From Clitopilus passeckerianus (taxonomy: Eukaryota > Basidiomycota > Agaricomycetes > Agaricales > Entolomataceae), in NCBI GenBank assembly GCA_944990035.1, contig CALYLX010000145.1, positions 1-64,000 on the forward strand: a stretch of DNA of 64,000 nt. The letters run 5' to 3'. Numbering within the stretch: the stretch's first letter is position 1; each line of letters opens with the position of its first letter. The notes under the pieces were generated by a model that made no database searches, was not told where the DNA came from, and saw only the letters and a program-made list of their open reading frames with translations. A program made the position numbers and the translations under genes. This document shows, piece by piece, positions 1-10,628 of this stretch.

Positions 1-1457
1 CACTCTCAGTTTCCCCTGTTGCTAATGCAACAATGTCAATAGTCGGTGCTTTGGTGGTTTTTTCAGTACGTTTGCGAACTCGCTTTAGTCTCATTTTGAA
101 AACCTAATGTAATGAACTGTTCAGATGGGAATGTCGGCATACTAAAGAGGTTCGCGCATCCTTTACAGAAGCAAACCCATGAGCTGACATTTGTCACAGT
201 ATAATGGCAGAGATGGCTGCTGATTCTAACCAACTCGCTGAGGTAACTACTCTTTTCTCGTGTCCATATCATACCTTACCGTGACATTCTCGTAGCTCTT
301 TTCCTACTTGCCACTCGCATGGGCGGGGACTGGCCTGGTAAGCTTTTCCGGAGTTTGACCTTTCATGAACTGAATGACCTTTCCGGCATAGTTCGGGCCC
401 TTGATAGGTGGTTCCCTTGCACGGCCTGCTGAACAGTTCCCCGGGCTGTTTGGATCCAATAATTTCCTCAAAGCGTTCCCCTACTTCCTTCCCTGTGCTG
501 TCAACGCATCCTTCCTCGTCTTCGCCTGCGTTATGTGCTATGTTTTCCTGAAGGAAACACTCAAGAATCCAGAATCGTTTAGGCAGTGGCTAGGCCTTCA
601 TCAAGCAAGAATTCAGCCCAAACTTCTCGAACCTCTCCCGAGGATGTCGCTGAGAGCGCCGACACGCCAATAGATTCCATTCCGGAGTCTGAGCGACCAT
701 ATCCGATTCTTGACCTGCTCCGAACGCGACGTGTACTGCTTGTAGCAGTAAACTACATGTGTTTAAGCATCTCCCAAGCCTCCCTAAACACCTTCCAGCC
801 GCTCCAACTATCTCTTCCCGTCGACCAAGGTGGCATGGACTTTCCTCCCCGCTAGTCGGCAAGATCCTTTCCATCTTCGGTCTCCTCAATGGCGCCCTAC
901 AGTTTTCTTCTTTGCAAAGATCCACGCTTATTTGGGCCCGAAATGGTTTTTTACTATTGGGACTGCGTGCGGGATCCCGATGATCATGTCATTCCCGTTG
1001 ACGAACTACCTTGCGAGGAGTAGCGGGAATATAGGGCTTGGGGCATGGGGTCTGATTGCAGTTCAAACACTTGCGAAGGTCGGGATCAATATGTCTTCTG
1101 GTAAGATTTCTTAACGTTGAATGTGAACCCGTCGCTCATCTGGAGGAAAAGGTGCTTTGTTCATTGTCGTCGCAGCCGCCGCGCCAAACAAGGCATCCTC
1201 GGTGCGACGATGGGAATCTGTCAGGTCAGTTCAGAGTTTGCCGACCCAGGATTTTGCTGATTGACGCGACATTGCAGACGATTGGAAGCCTCATGAGAGC
1301 TTATGGGCCTGCAATGACGAACACCATCTTTGCCATTTCTCTTGAGAAGGATATATTGGCTGGGAATTTGGTTTATATTTTCCTTTTCATCACCACTTCG
1401 ATCACACTGGTCACGGCATCTTTCCTTCCTCGACAGTTATGGACTAAAGACAAGTGA
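1..1457 (+). CDS. MFS transporter A (5' end outside window, frame interrupted)
   Basis: This is the C-terminal two thirds of a 12-TM major facilitator superfamily transporter of the type related to plant ZIFL and yeast YCR023C. It aligns block by block with the complete neighbour at 1983-3959: the FGPLIGGSLARPAEQFPG helix (about 390-450), RTRRVLLVAVNY (about 725), KIHAYLGPKWFF (about 918-950), GIPMIMSFPLTNYLARS (about 970-1020) and the C-terminal helix ending LPRQLWTKDK (about 1420-1457). The frame changes near 600, 850 and 900, and I cannot separate real decay from base-call indels. The first exons, including motif A, lie upstream of the window. The substrate is unknown. It is the first of three tandem copies, so recent duplication is likely. 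Confidence 0.8.
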
Positions 1458-1982
1458 TAGCCCACTAAACTCTCGCATACCATCGGTTTCGTTTCAACGC
1501 CTGTTTCGATCTCCAAGGCCGGCAAGTTGTGATAAGGGTTGTTGTGGGCGAAGATTAGGAACAGGATGGAATGGCAAGCAACAAGATGTATATTGGCTTC
1601 GATCGAAAGACCTAGCTGGACTTTGTTTTGGGTTTTTATATTTATTAGCCTGAGGATGCAGCATCTGTCTGGCCAAAGGTTTAGGCAAATTCGGACTTTA
1701 CACTCCCAACTATACCACACTTGATTATTGTTATTGTTACATTTACATTTACATTTTACTATGTACATGAATCAAGTGTCCACAGCGAAGCGAGGAACGG
1801 TGATGGAGTTACCGAGACGCGGAGGCTTATCCCCGTCACTTTGTTGACCAGAACTTCCATCATCAAGCCGAATCTATTAGTACTTATCAGAACGCTCATG
1901 GCGCCATTCAGCTCTTCTCTTATACTTCCCAGGACGCTAGCACTTAAAAGCAAACTGACTCTGCCAGTTCCCTTTCGAAACC

Positions 1983-3959
1983 ATGACATCCCAGCGCGCC
2001 AATGAAGAAACACCACTTTTACCTGAGAGGGCTGCTCCGGAAGCACATATTCCGAGCAAACTATCCCGATTCCAAATCGGAACCATTCTGCTCGTTCAAC
2101 TGGCAGAGCACATCACCCTCTCCCTCCGTTTATGCCAGATGTGGGGTCTCCTACCAATCGGAATACACAATGTACTGATCTTACATCCGTCACCATTGTA
2201 GTTATTTGCGAACTTGGATATCACCCATGGAGACGCAAGTAAAGTCAGCTTTTATATGGGCGTAGAGGTGAAGATCTCTCATGGACGTGAATGTTTGTCG
2301 GCTAATGTCATGTTGCGTTCAGCGCGCTCTTTACTTTACGACGCTGGGATTGACTACGCTTTTCTGGAACCGGGCCTCAGATCGATTAGGGCGAAAGCCT
2401 ATCCTTATACTTGGCCTCTGTGGAGGGCTCTTTCTCTGTATGCAACTGGCCTCACTCGGACGTTTTCGTGGCTTATCGTCAGGTATGCATATATACAGCT
2501 CTTGGTCGTCCTAGTCAGCTGCTGATACTTTGATCTCGATAGTCGGTGTCTTGGTGGAGCTTTCAGTACGTCTGGGGAATTCTTTGCCTTTTGCTGCTCA
2601 ACTCAGTTGGGTTGACCCGATAGATGGAAATGCTGGCATACTCAAGAGGTTCGTACACTATTTATGGATGGAAACTCATGGGTTGACGCTTGGTGCAGCA
2701 TTATGGGAGAAATGGCTGCTGACTCTGACCAATTGGCTGAGGTGGCTTGTCTTCTCTTATCAAATCAAACCTTGGCTCAACTGTCTTGCAGCTCTTCTCT
2801 TACATGCCACTAGCATGGGCAGCAACGGGCATGGTAGGCACCCAGAGTCGTTCATCTACCTTTCGGAAACTAACTGATGATCTCTGGCTATAGTTCGGCC
2901 CATTGATCGGTGGATCACTCGCACGGCCTGCTGAACAGTTTCCTGGCCTTTTCGGGTCAAATAATTTCCTCAAAGCATACCCCTACTTCCTCCCTTGCGC
3001 CGTCACGGCATCCTTCATCGTCTGCGTTAGCTTCTTCAGCGCTATTTACCTGAGAGAAACCCTCAAGAACCCGGAACCATTTGGACAGTGGCTCGGCCTT
3101 TCGGTCAGCAAGGAAAATACCCGAGCCTCACCTTCTACGGATGAGGAGACAGTTCAAGGGCTGAAACACCACACAGCCCGTGCCTGTGGCCGAACGACAA
3201 TATCCGATTTTAGAACTTCTGCGAACGCGACGTGTGCTGCTAGTAGCAGTAAACTACACGTGTTTATCCATTTCCCAAGCTTCCTGAATCTCTTCCAGCC
3301 GCTTCAGCTCTCCGTGCCCGTCGACCAAGGTGGGATGGGCTTCGCACCTCCATTGGTTGGCAAGATCTTATCGGTCTTCGGCCTTCTCAATGGCGTCCTC
3401 CAACTACTCTTCTTTGCGAAGATTCACGCCTACATGGGTCCAAAGTGGTTTTTCATAGTTGGAACTGCGTGCGGGATACCAATGATCATATCGTTCCCTT
3501 TGACGAACTATCTTGCGAGGAGCGGGAACATTGGGCCAGAGGTATGGGGTCTGATTGCAGTTCAGACACTGGCCAAGGTCGGGATCAATATGTCTTATGG
3601 TGAGGTTCCTTACCTTTCGATGAGAAACTTCCGCTGATCTGGAGAAACTAGGTGCTTCGTTCATCGTCATCGCTGCCGCTGCGCCAAACAAAGCGTCGCT
3701 CGGTGCGACGAATGGAATTTGTCAGGTCAGTCCAGAATTTGTCGGCTCAAAATCCTGACTCACGTATCTGGTATTGCAGACGATCGGTTCCTTCATGAGA
3801 GCATTTGGGCCTGCGATGACGAACACCATATTTGCCATCTCTCTTGAGAGGAATATTTTGGCTGGGAATTTGGTTTATATTTTCCTTTTCGTCACCACTT
3901 CGATCACGTTGGTCACGGCGTCTTTCCTTCCTCAAAAGTTGTGGAGTAAAGACCTGTAA
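1983..3959 (+). CDS. MFS transporter B (tandem copy)
   Basis: A plasma- or vacuolar-membrane solute exporter/antiporter is inferred from family only. The start MTSQRANEETPLLPE carries the cytosolic N-terminus typical of these fungal MFS proteins, with an acidic ETPLLPE motif resembling a dileucine signal. MFS motif A is visible as RASDRLGRKPIL (about 2360-2405). Next come the FGPLIGGSLARPAEQFPG helix (about 2893-2945), a long central loop (about 3080-3230) and the second helix bundle, with KIHAYMGPKWFF and GIPMIISFPLTNYLA at 3420-3520. It ends in FLPQKLWSKDL at 3959. Several short GT-AG introns interrupt it. The frame slips in the central loop (about 3165-3210), where the copy at 1-1457 reads through to LLRTRRVLLVAVNY. 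A 10-bp tandem duplication covers the stop codon. Confidence 0.85.
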
Positions 3960-3967
3960 AGACCTGT
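3948..3967 (+). repeat. 10-bp tandem duplication at the MFS-B stop codon
   Basis: The unit AAAGACCTGT occurs twice back to back. The first copy encodes the last residues and supplies the TAA; the second is 3' UTR. It looks like replication slippage with no effect on the protein. Confidence 0.8.
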
Positions 3968-4230
3968 AACAGCCCAGTGCACTGCGTCGTTGTAGTATTT
4001 CCCGTCATAGGCAAGAATAGCTCCAGTTGGCGATTGATGCAGCCAATTGTGTCATCCGTAGTTGGTCATGCAATGATACAGAACAACACATGGGGATTGA
4101 TTCCATCAGCACCTTTTATATCACAACAGTCATGATGCTTTCAGTGCATGAACGTGCTGCTGCCTATTTCAGGATATCCTATTAGAAGCCATGGTTTGCA
4201 GGGTCTTATCGCGACATCTCTTCTTTCTGC

Positions 4231-6198
4231 ATGTCGACCCATCGCGACGATGAAGAGGCCCCTCTACTTTCCGATGGTCCATCTCACTCTGGTGAATTGG
4301 CGCTTTCTTGGTTCCAAATAGCAGTTGTCCTTCTCTTGCAGCTAGCCGATCATATCGTTGGCCAGGTTCTGAACCCTTTCATTCCGGCAGTACGTATGAA
4401 ATAGGCTTATCCTGCAATCCGTACCCTAACATTTGATTCTAGCTTGTTGGAAGCCTCGAAATTACACGGAGAAGAGAGTAAAGTCAGCGTTTATGTCGGA
4501 ATCCTGGTAGGTCCATCGTTCCTTGGTTGCCTCCGCAATTCCCAAAGATTTGGACCAGCAATCCTTATATTTCCTCTCCACGACATTGACGACTTTATTC
4601 TGGAGCCGAGCCTCGGATAGGCTGGGTAGAAAACCTATCCTGTTATGTGGAATGTTTGCATCTGTGATATCAATGCTTGGAATTGGCCTCACTAGAGGTT
4701 ATTGGTGGCTCGTTGTCAGGTGCGAAATATCACACTGCTAGATTGTCTCGGTACTGATGATGATATCTGACAGTCGGTGTATCAACGGTGCATTTAGTAC
4801 GTGTCGCTGCTTTCTATGTCCCTCATAGGACTGTACTCAGTCTCACCAGACGGGAACGTTGGTGTAATCAAAAGGTGAGGTCACTACGGACCGGACTAGG
4901 GAACTCGATTTCATCTCTGAGGATACACAGCCTGATGGGAGAAGTAACGACGAATTCAGACAAGCTTGCGCAGGTACGTCGTCCGCTTTGCATCACCGAA
5001 GGAGGATCCGTGAACATACTCTCTATAGCTTTACTCTCTCCTGCCCATTGCGTGGGCGACTACCGGCACAGTTCGTCTTTCTTCGCAGTTACTACAGCTT
5101 CTCGTCCTAAAACCATCTTCCAGGTTGGGCCTCTGATTGGAGGTTATCTCTCCTCTCCAGTTGAGCGGTTTCCTGAAACATTTGGCTCTTCGATATTTCT
5201 CGCGGAATATCCTTACTTCTTGCCATGTGCAGTAACAGCCGCGTACATAATGTTCGCCTGGCTCGTTACTCTGGTGTTTCTGCGCGAAACACTCAAGTAT
5301 AGGTGTCTTTCTTCACCTGGCTTGGGCTTGACCGTGTTTTCGGAAGGCCACAAATCCACTCTGCTCCCACACCGAACCACCTCTGGGTGCAGAGGCGTCG
5401 CATTCTACTGTCTCTGAATCGGAAAGGCCACTTCCAATGACTGAGCTACTCCGTAACTCACGGGTTCTTCTTAGCAGCCCTAAACTATGCCTGCCTCTGC
5501 CTCACCCAGTCTTCACTGAACAACTTTCAACCCGTCCAATTTGCTACCTCGATCGAGAACGGAGGCATGGGATTCGATCCACCATTAATCGGCAAAATCC
5601 TTTCGACGTACGGTTTCATGAACGGCGTCCTTCAGCTTCTTCTGTTTGCCCGAATACATAACTATCTTGGGTCGAAGAGGTTCTTCGTATGCGGTGTATC
5701 ATGCGCGATCCCGATGATCGTGTCCTTCCCCCTGGCGAACTATCTCATCAGGACATATGATCATGGGCTTGGCGTTTGGATCGTTATATACGTGCAGGTT
5801 CTCGCTAAGATAGGGGTGAGCATGTCATACGGTGAGTTATTCGTCCAAATTTCCGTCGTCTTGGGACAAACTGACTATTCCTTTCTAATAGGCGCGCTGT
5901 TCATTCTGATTGTCGCTGCTGCACAATCATGCTTCGCTTGGCGCTACAAACGGTCTTTGTTTAGTGAGCCCTTGTTGTATTGACAATCATGTAGTCATCG
6001 TACTTACACCATCTTCAGACTACAGGGAGTTTGATGCGAGCTGTTGGGCCCACAATGACGAACACCCTTTTCTCCCTATCAATGAAAACCGGAATATTGG
6101 GAGGAAACCTGGTATATATGTTTCTTCTGGTCCTAGTCGCTGTCTGTCTTGCGACAGCATCTGCGTTGCCGGAAGAACTCTGGAAGAAAAAGGAATGA
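4231..6198 (+). CDS. MFS transporter C (divergent tandem copy)
   Basis: The start codon opens a cytosolic N-terminus that, as in copy B, carries an EAPLL acidic-dileucine motif. Motif A reads RASDRLGRKPILL (about 4600-4645). Later helices include VGPLIGGYLSSPVERFPE (about 5125-5175), PCAVTAAYIMFAWLV and GFDPPLIGKILSTYGFMNG (about 5567-5625), then an ARIHNYLGSKRFF block. The C-terminus ends in ALPEELWKKKE with TGA at 6196-6198. It is clearly more diverged from A and B than they are from each other. The frame breaks near 4860-4990, 5430-5560 and 5925, where NHASLGATNGLC is expected just after AAAA. Function beyond the superfamily is not known. Confidence 0.8.
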
Positions 6199-6469
6199 TA
6201 TGGGTAACTCGTCAATGTTGCTTGCGACGTCGATCTATTTAAGCTGCAACCGGGTAAATGAACCATAGATATATTGCATTTATTGACTCACCATCTCGAT
6301 GACGAGGCTGGACTTGGGGCTTAGCTCATCAGCAGTTCGACCTGCGTAAAGCATTGATATTTGAGGAACACTTCAGTGTGACAACCTAATCTCAGAATTG
6401 CGTAACTGAAGCCTAGCTTTCTCACGGAAAGGCCGTGCTCTCAGGCAACGTTACAAAGCGATGCTCTAC
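6199..6469. other. Intergenic, MFS-C 3' flank
   Basis: I see no gene here. It separates MFS-C from the degenerate region that follows and probably holds the 3' UTR of MFS-C. Confidence 0.5.
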
Positions 6470-7530
6470 AGATCCAGTGACTGCTGCGGCCATATTCGTA
6501 TACAAGGGCGGGTCGACTGGCTTTCGCCTGGAATAAGACGCCTACCATGTCAGCACGGAAACCATCCTTCTGGTTCTTGTACCTCCTGGGTCAGAGAAAT
6601 CAAAGCGCTATGCAATCGTTGCCCGCCCGCCTTCATATATTGGACTGGTATTCGTGTTCGGTGACCGGTCCTTCACAGCCTTTACCAAACCTAACTCTAG
6701 GAAGCACTCCGCACGGCCCAAGAAACTCTTGGGCAATATCTTCGAGATCGCGGGGCACGGTTAATCCTCCGTTGTTCTGCTAGGAATAAGAACGACGAAC
6801 GGATTTGGGCCGATATCGGCTCGAAAAGCTGGTATGATGCCATGCTTCGAGCTCGAAAAGATATCGGAGTCTTCGAGAAGGTCCATTCATCAATGCCAGA
6901 AGGGCAACGTTGGCCTGTTGGCCCGGTGCACTCACCTGGGCTAGGTGTTCTGGATTTGTGCCCCGGTTGAACTGGTTGGGCAAGGTTGACCTGACTGATC
7001 CACATGCGACAATCGAAATAGACCGACCCAAAAGTTTCCAGATATATCACCTTTATTCGTGACCGGAAGTTATTCTGAGGATTGTTATTCAGCAGCCGCA
7101 GAGACCGCGAGGAAGCTCGTGAGTGTAAGGTTCAATAGCAATATCGGCGCAAACCATTCGCTTCAGAAAAGTAATATTCGGTCGGGTCCCACAGTATACT
7201 GAGCCAAATCTAGTTAGGTTTGTGGTATTCTCAACCCGACTTTATCCAGGTGGGCGGAGTTTCCTCGAAGCTTACGGGAAAAGATCTAGGGAAGGAGATG
7301 GTTCCGCCTCAGGTGGTATCCTGGGTGTCATATTCGAGTGCGAAGATCAGAGAAGAACTGAGATGCCGAAAATGGGATGGGTCGCTTTGGTACATTGTCA
7401 GTGCTGTTCTTAAATGTATCACTTCACATGTGTTTAGAGGGGCGTATTGATTGCTCCAAAGATAGCACCTTTCTCATACATTCCATGCCTGACTCGTCGT
7501 GATAGCAAAATACGTAGCAATGGACTTCCG
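6470..7530 (+). pseudogene. Degenerate copy 1 of an unrecognised tandem gene
   Basis: No long open frame exists, but pieces match the copy at about 7800-8945 in the same order. The pieces are an ERIWADI...DIGVFE segment (about 6795-6880), a LVRFVVF-like segment (about 7210-7230), GGILGVIFE (about 7313-7340), and a segment around 7450-7520 encoding a YIPCLT motif and SK residues. The last part shares a 19-base identical stretch with copy 2. Order, spacing and strand support a decayed duplicate of one gene. I do not recognise the family. Frames shift several times, so this is either an old pseudogene or a real gene damaged by base-call errors. Confidence 0.4.
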
Positions 7531-7532
7531 GC

Positions 7533-7604
7533 TGACCTGTATCTTCTGATCCTGGTTACTGTCTGTCTAACGACGGCCTCTGCATTGCCTCAAGAATTCT
7601 GAGA
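7533..7604 (+). pseudogene. MFS transporter C-terminal remnant
   Basis: The short stretch encodes LPADLYLLILVTVCLTTASALPQEF and a stop when read in pieces; it corresponds to the last helix of MFS-C, which ends LVAVCLATASALPEELWKKKE. No other part of a transporter is present. It is best read as the tail of a fourth tandem copy, left behind by deletion or by insertion of the flanking degenerate genes. Confidence 0.6.
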
Positions 7605-7799
7605 TTAAAACGAACAGGCGAACGATTTCGGAGCTCGCTCGTCTAGAAAAGTTGTAAGATTGAAGATTAGGCCACCTCGAGCAGGTTATCTCATGATGGG
7701 GTCCAAGCACTTCAATAATCCCATTCGGACAGCAGTCGTTACATAGGGGTTAAGAGCGTCAATTCCGAAAGAAGGCTCGGCAGTGCTCACCAGCCCTTC

Positions 7800-8945
7800 T
7801 GAGCGGGTACAAATAGGTCGACTGGATGGCAACTGGGTTTACGACAGATTTATCCCCACCGGTATGTCCTCGCATAATCCCCCGACTGAACCGACGCCTC
7901 CGTACATTGAGAACTTAGAAGATGGAGGAAGCCAGCTCCAGAGCGAGCTGCCAATGTAGACCCGGAAGCTCATCCTTGCATTTATCGACAACGATGGCGA
8001 AGCGCACCATGCTGTCGTCCCGTTTCCAGAGACTTATGAGGTAGGCTAATGAGAAACACTCTATTTGAAACTGAAATTCAGTATTCATCTTGGATGCCTC
8101 AGGCTGCCCAAACTGCTGCGATCAGAACCTTTGGGATGTATATGAGCTGGCATCACGACCCGAAAGTCATCTTACGATGCTCGATCACAAATAGGGAAGG
8201 CGAATGGACTTGGGCCGACATCGTACCAGATAATTGGAAGGTGACTCTAAGGTTGTATCCCAACGAGGTTGGCGTGTTCGAATTACCGCAACCAGAAACT
8301 AGGGAAGGTTTTCTTCATGGGCGCTTGCATTTACAACGGGAAGTCTGGGGTCCAGTGTGATGAGCACCTCTTACGACTGGTTTCCAAACTTCAACAATAA
8401 GCTCCCTCCATATGCCAGTGGTATTGTCGATCGACCGATAAACTACCAGGTCTGCTAAAAGCTTCCTTATAACCTTGGGCAACTTCTCACATGTAGAGCC
8501 AGACTGCTGTGAAGATAGCCAATGCGCAAAATAGAACAAAAGTACCGGCCAATGGTAAATGGACGCAGTTATTGATCGTCGTGCTACACTTACACTGAAT
8601 TGACAGCAACATTTCCTCGATTTGTTGTGTTTGCGGATTCAAACCTCAATCAATGGACATTCATTCCCGAAGCCGCGCATATTGATGAAAATGTCTGGCG
8701 TGCCTTCGTACCAAAACCAGGCGGAATTCTCGGAGTTGTCTATGAGGATTTGCCAGTTTTAGTACAATAGCTGGACTAGAGTAATCTCGAGTATGCAGGA
8801 TGCGATGCCATCCAAAAGACTTCAATTGAGAGCTTTGTGATGGTGATAGCACGTGTACAGAGAGCGCGTCCATTGGATGCTCCAAAAATCTCTCATTTCT
8901 GGTACATTCCATGCCTGACTCAAGATGACAGCAAAATACACAGCA
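7800..8945 (+). pseudogene. Degenerate copy 2 of an unrecognised tandem gene
   Basis: This copy is better preserved than copy 1. Readable segments are QIGRLDGNWVYDRFIPTG (about 7808-7862), AHHAVVPFPETYE (about 8005-8040), an open stretch at 8049-8360 with EGEWTWADI and NEVGVFE, then PRFVVFAD (about 8614-8640), GGILGVVYED (about 8720-8750) and HFWYIPCLTQDDSK (about 8893-8935). Probable introns lie around 7860, 8040 and 8530. WADI, VGVFE, RFVVF, GGILGV and YIPCLT are shared with copy 1 in order. I do not recognise the domain and offer no function. The 5' end is uncertain. Confidence 0.4.
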
Positions 8946-9473
8946 ATGCTTAGCGGTGTGTCTCCATCAAATCCCTCAACTGCAACGTGTGCTTGATGCC
9001 CCGCGCCGACTCCCTACATCTTACAGCATCTGTTCTCCAACAATTCCCTCATTTCAGGGTCTCTTGTGCTGCCGAGCCATTGACTGTCAGTCAGTCAGAC
9101 GTCTCCCCGTTCGAGAGATTATTTGGGGCAGCCACAAGGCCCCATTATCCAGTAAAATCCCTGAGAAATGACACCTGCCGCGCCGCAACCCCAGCCTGAG
9201 GTAGCATTGAATAGAAACCGAAGCCCGAAGACAAGGAAAGGCCTGGAAAGGCCCGTCGGCTAGATAAAGTTCGTAATCTTTTCCATCATTCCACCCAAAT
9301 GGAGACGGATCAGGTGATCTGATGTGTAATTCCCTTGATTGATTTTGGAGATGGAAACAGGTGTAAATAGCCCTCAAAGAATGCATAAAAGGATGATGGA
9401 GTTGGGGTATGAAGTCCTCAAGCAATCGTCTCTTCTCAATCAACTACTACCTCTTAAATCGATTCTAACAAAC
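8946..9473. promoter_or_regulatory. Upstream region of the metallothionein gene
   Basis: There is no convincing coding sequence. A TATA-like CATAAAAG lies at 9384-9391, about 85 bases before the metallothionein ATG, and a run of TCAG repeats sits near 9083. I could not identify a confident metal-response element by eye. Confidence 0.4.
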
Positions 9474-9699
9474 ATGCAGGCTGTACGCTTCTGCTCTCCC
9501 GTCGTGCTTGAACCTTGACTGACTAGATCTCTGCTTTCGCTCAACAGATCTTCGAGCCCCTCGTTAACAACGGCTGTGGAAACGCCAGCTGCAGCTGCGG
9601 CGATAGGTGTGTATATACGTCGTACAGAGGTGCACTTCATCTGACTTTCTCACCAGCTGTGGATGCGCTGAGGGTGCATGCAAGTGCGGCCAGAAGTAA
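9474..9699 (+). CDS. Metallothionein-like small cysteine-rich protein
   Basis: Three exons, 9474-9482, 9548-9606 and 9657-9699, join in frame through GT-AG introns of 65 and 50 bases to give 36 residues starting MQAIFEPLVNN. The rest holds seven cysteines spaced CGNASCSCGD, SCGCAEG, ACKCGQK, i.e. the C-X-C/C-X-C spacing and Gly/Ser/Ala/Lys-rich background of fungal metallothioneins, which bind Cu(I) through thiolates. There are no aromatic residues in the cysteine region. A role in copper storage or detoxification in the cytosol is inferred from the family. It is close to the Agaricus/Neurospora 25-residue type but has an extra N-terminal lead and is split by introns, so plain ORF searches miss it. 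An alternative is another small Cys-rich peptide, but there is no signal sequence. Confidence 0.8.
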
Positions 9700-10628
9700 A
9701 TACGCGCTGCCTTCCTCCCAGAATCACCACACGGCCGACCCGTTCCCCGTTCGCAATGGTCTATGCCTATGTATAACATCATTGTATAATAACCTGTACA
9801 AAACAACATGAAATATTTTTGTCTGCGTCTCTACCTGTGTGATATATGTCGGCGGATCCCCTGCCACAACTATATGTTACGCCACCTCGAGAAAGTTTGC
9901 AGAATAGACAACAGCAGCTGACCCTACCAATCCGATATGGCACATGGCCTAGATTCCACCAATTCGAGCTATCGGACCGATGGATCAAGTGAGATCAAGT
10001 AGCAGAATGACGGCGGGGTATCAAAAAGTTATCCAGCTTTGGCACCTGCAGTAATTGTACCATTCAATCGTCCCGCGAAACGACGGAAGACGTACGCTGA
10101 ATCCGAGTGGCTTTTGGTGGCAGATGAGCTGCGGAAATGCGATAATCATAATCATCCGACCCGGTGGTGGCGGATCTTGCGAAAGTAGAGTTCAGAGGCA
10201 CATGGATGGGAAAAGGTATGACGTTTGGATTGAGGAAGCAGGATCGAATCTACTTCTGATATGGTGGAATATAAATGAATGTGAGGTATACATAGACATC
10301 TATATAATGTGATTGTAAGTTACGAAGAACGAGCAAGGGAATAGGACATGAATGAAAGGTCCAGGGGCTAGGGTTCAACCAGAAATAGTAAGGTGAAATG
10401 AAATGGAATCGGAATCGCATCGGCGCGCGGCAGGAATTTGAAGGAACGTCAATCAAAGCTTTGCCAAAAATCAAAGTCGAAATGGACATGACGTTCAACA
10501 ATGTTCCTCCAACTTCGAGCATCACAGAGGCGCCGTCCCCACGCATATAGTCACACTTCCTTCGACCGTTATAAAGAAACAGTTTCGGGTCATAGCTTTT
10601 CCATCCTCCCTTTCTATTCCTTCATCTC
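9700..10628. other. Intergenic between metallothionein and Ser-rich gene
   Basis: I see no supported gene. Short open frames on both strands have no recognisable content. The first part is presumably the metallothionein 3' UTR and the last part the 3' UTR of the minus-strand neighbour. Confidence 0.5.
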
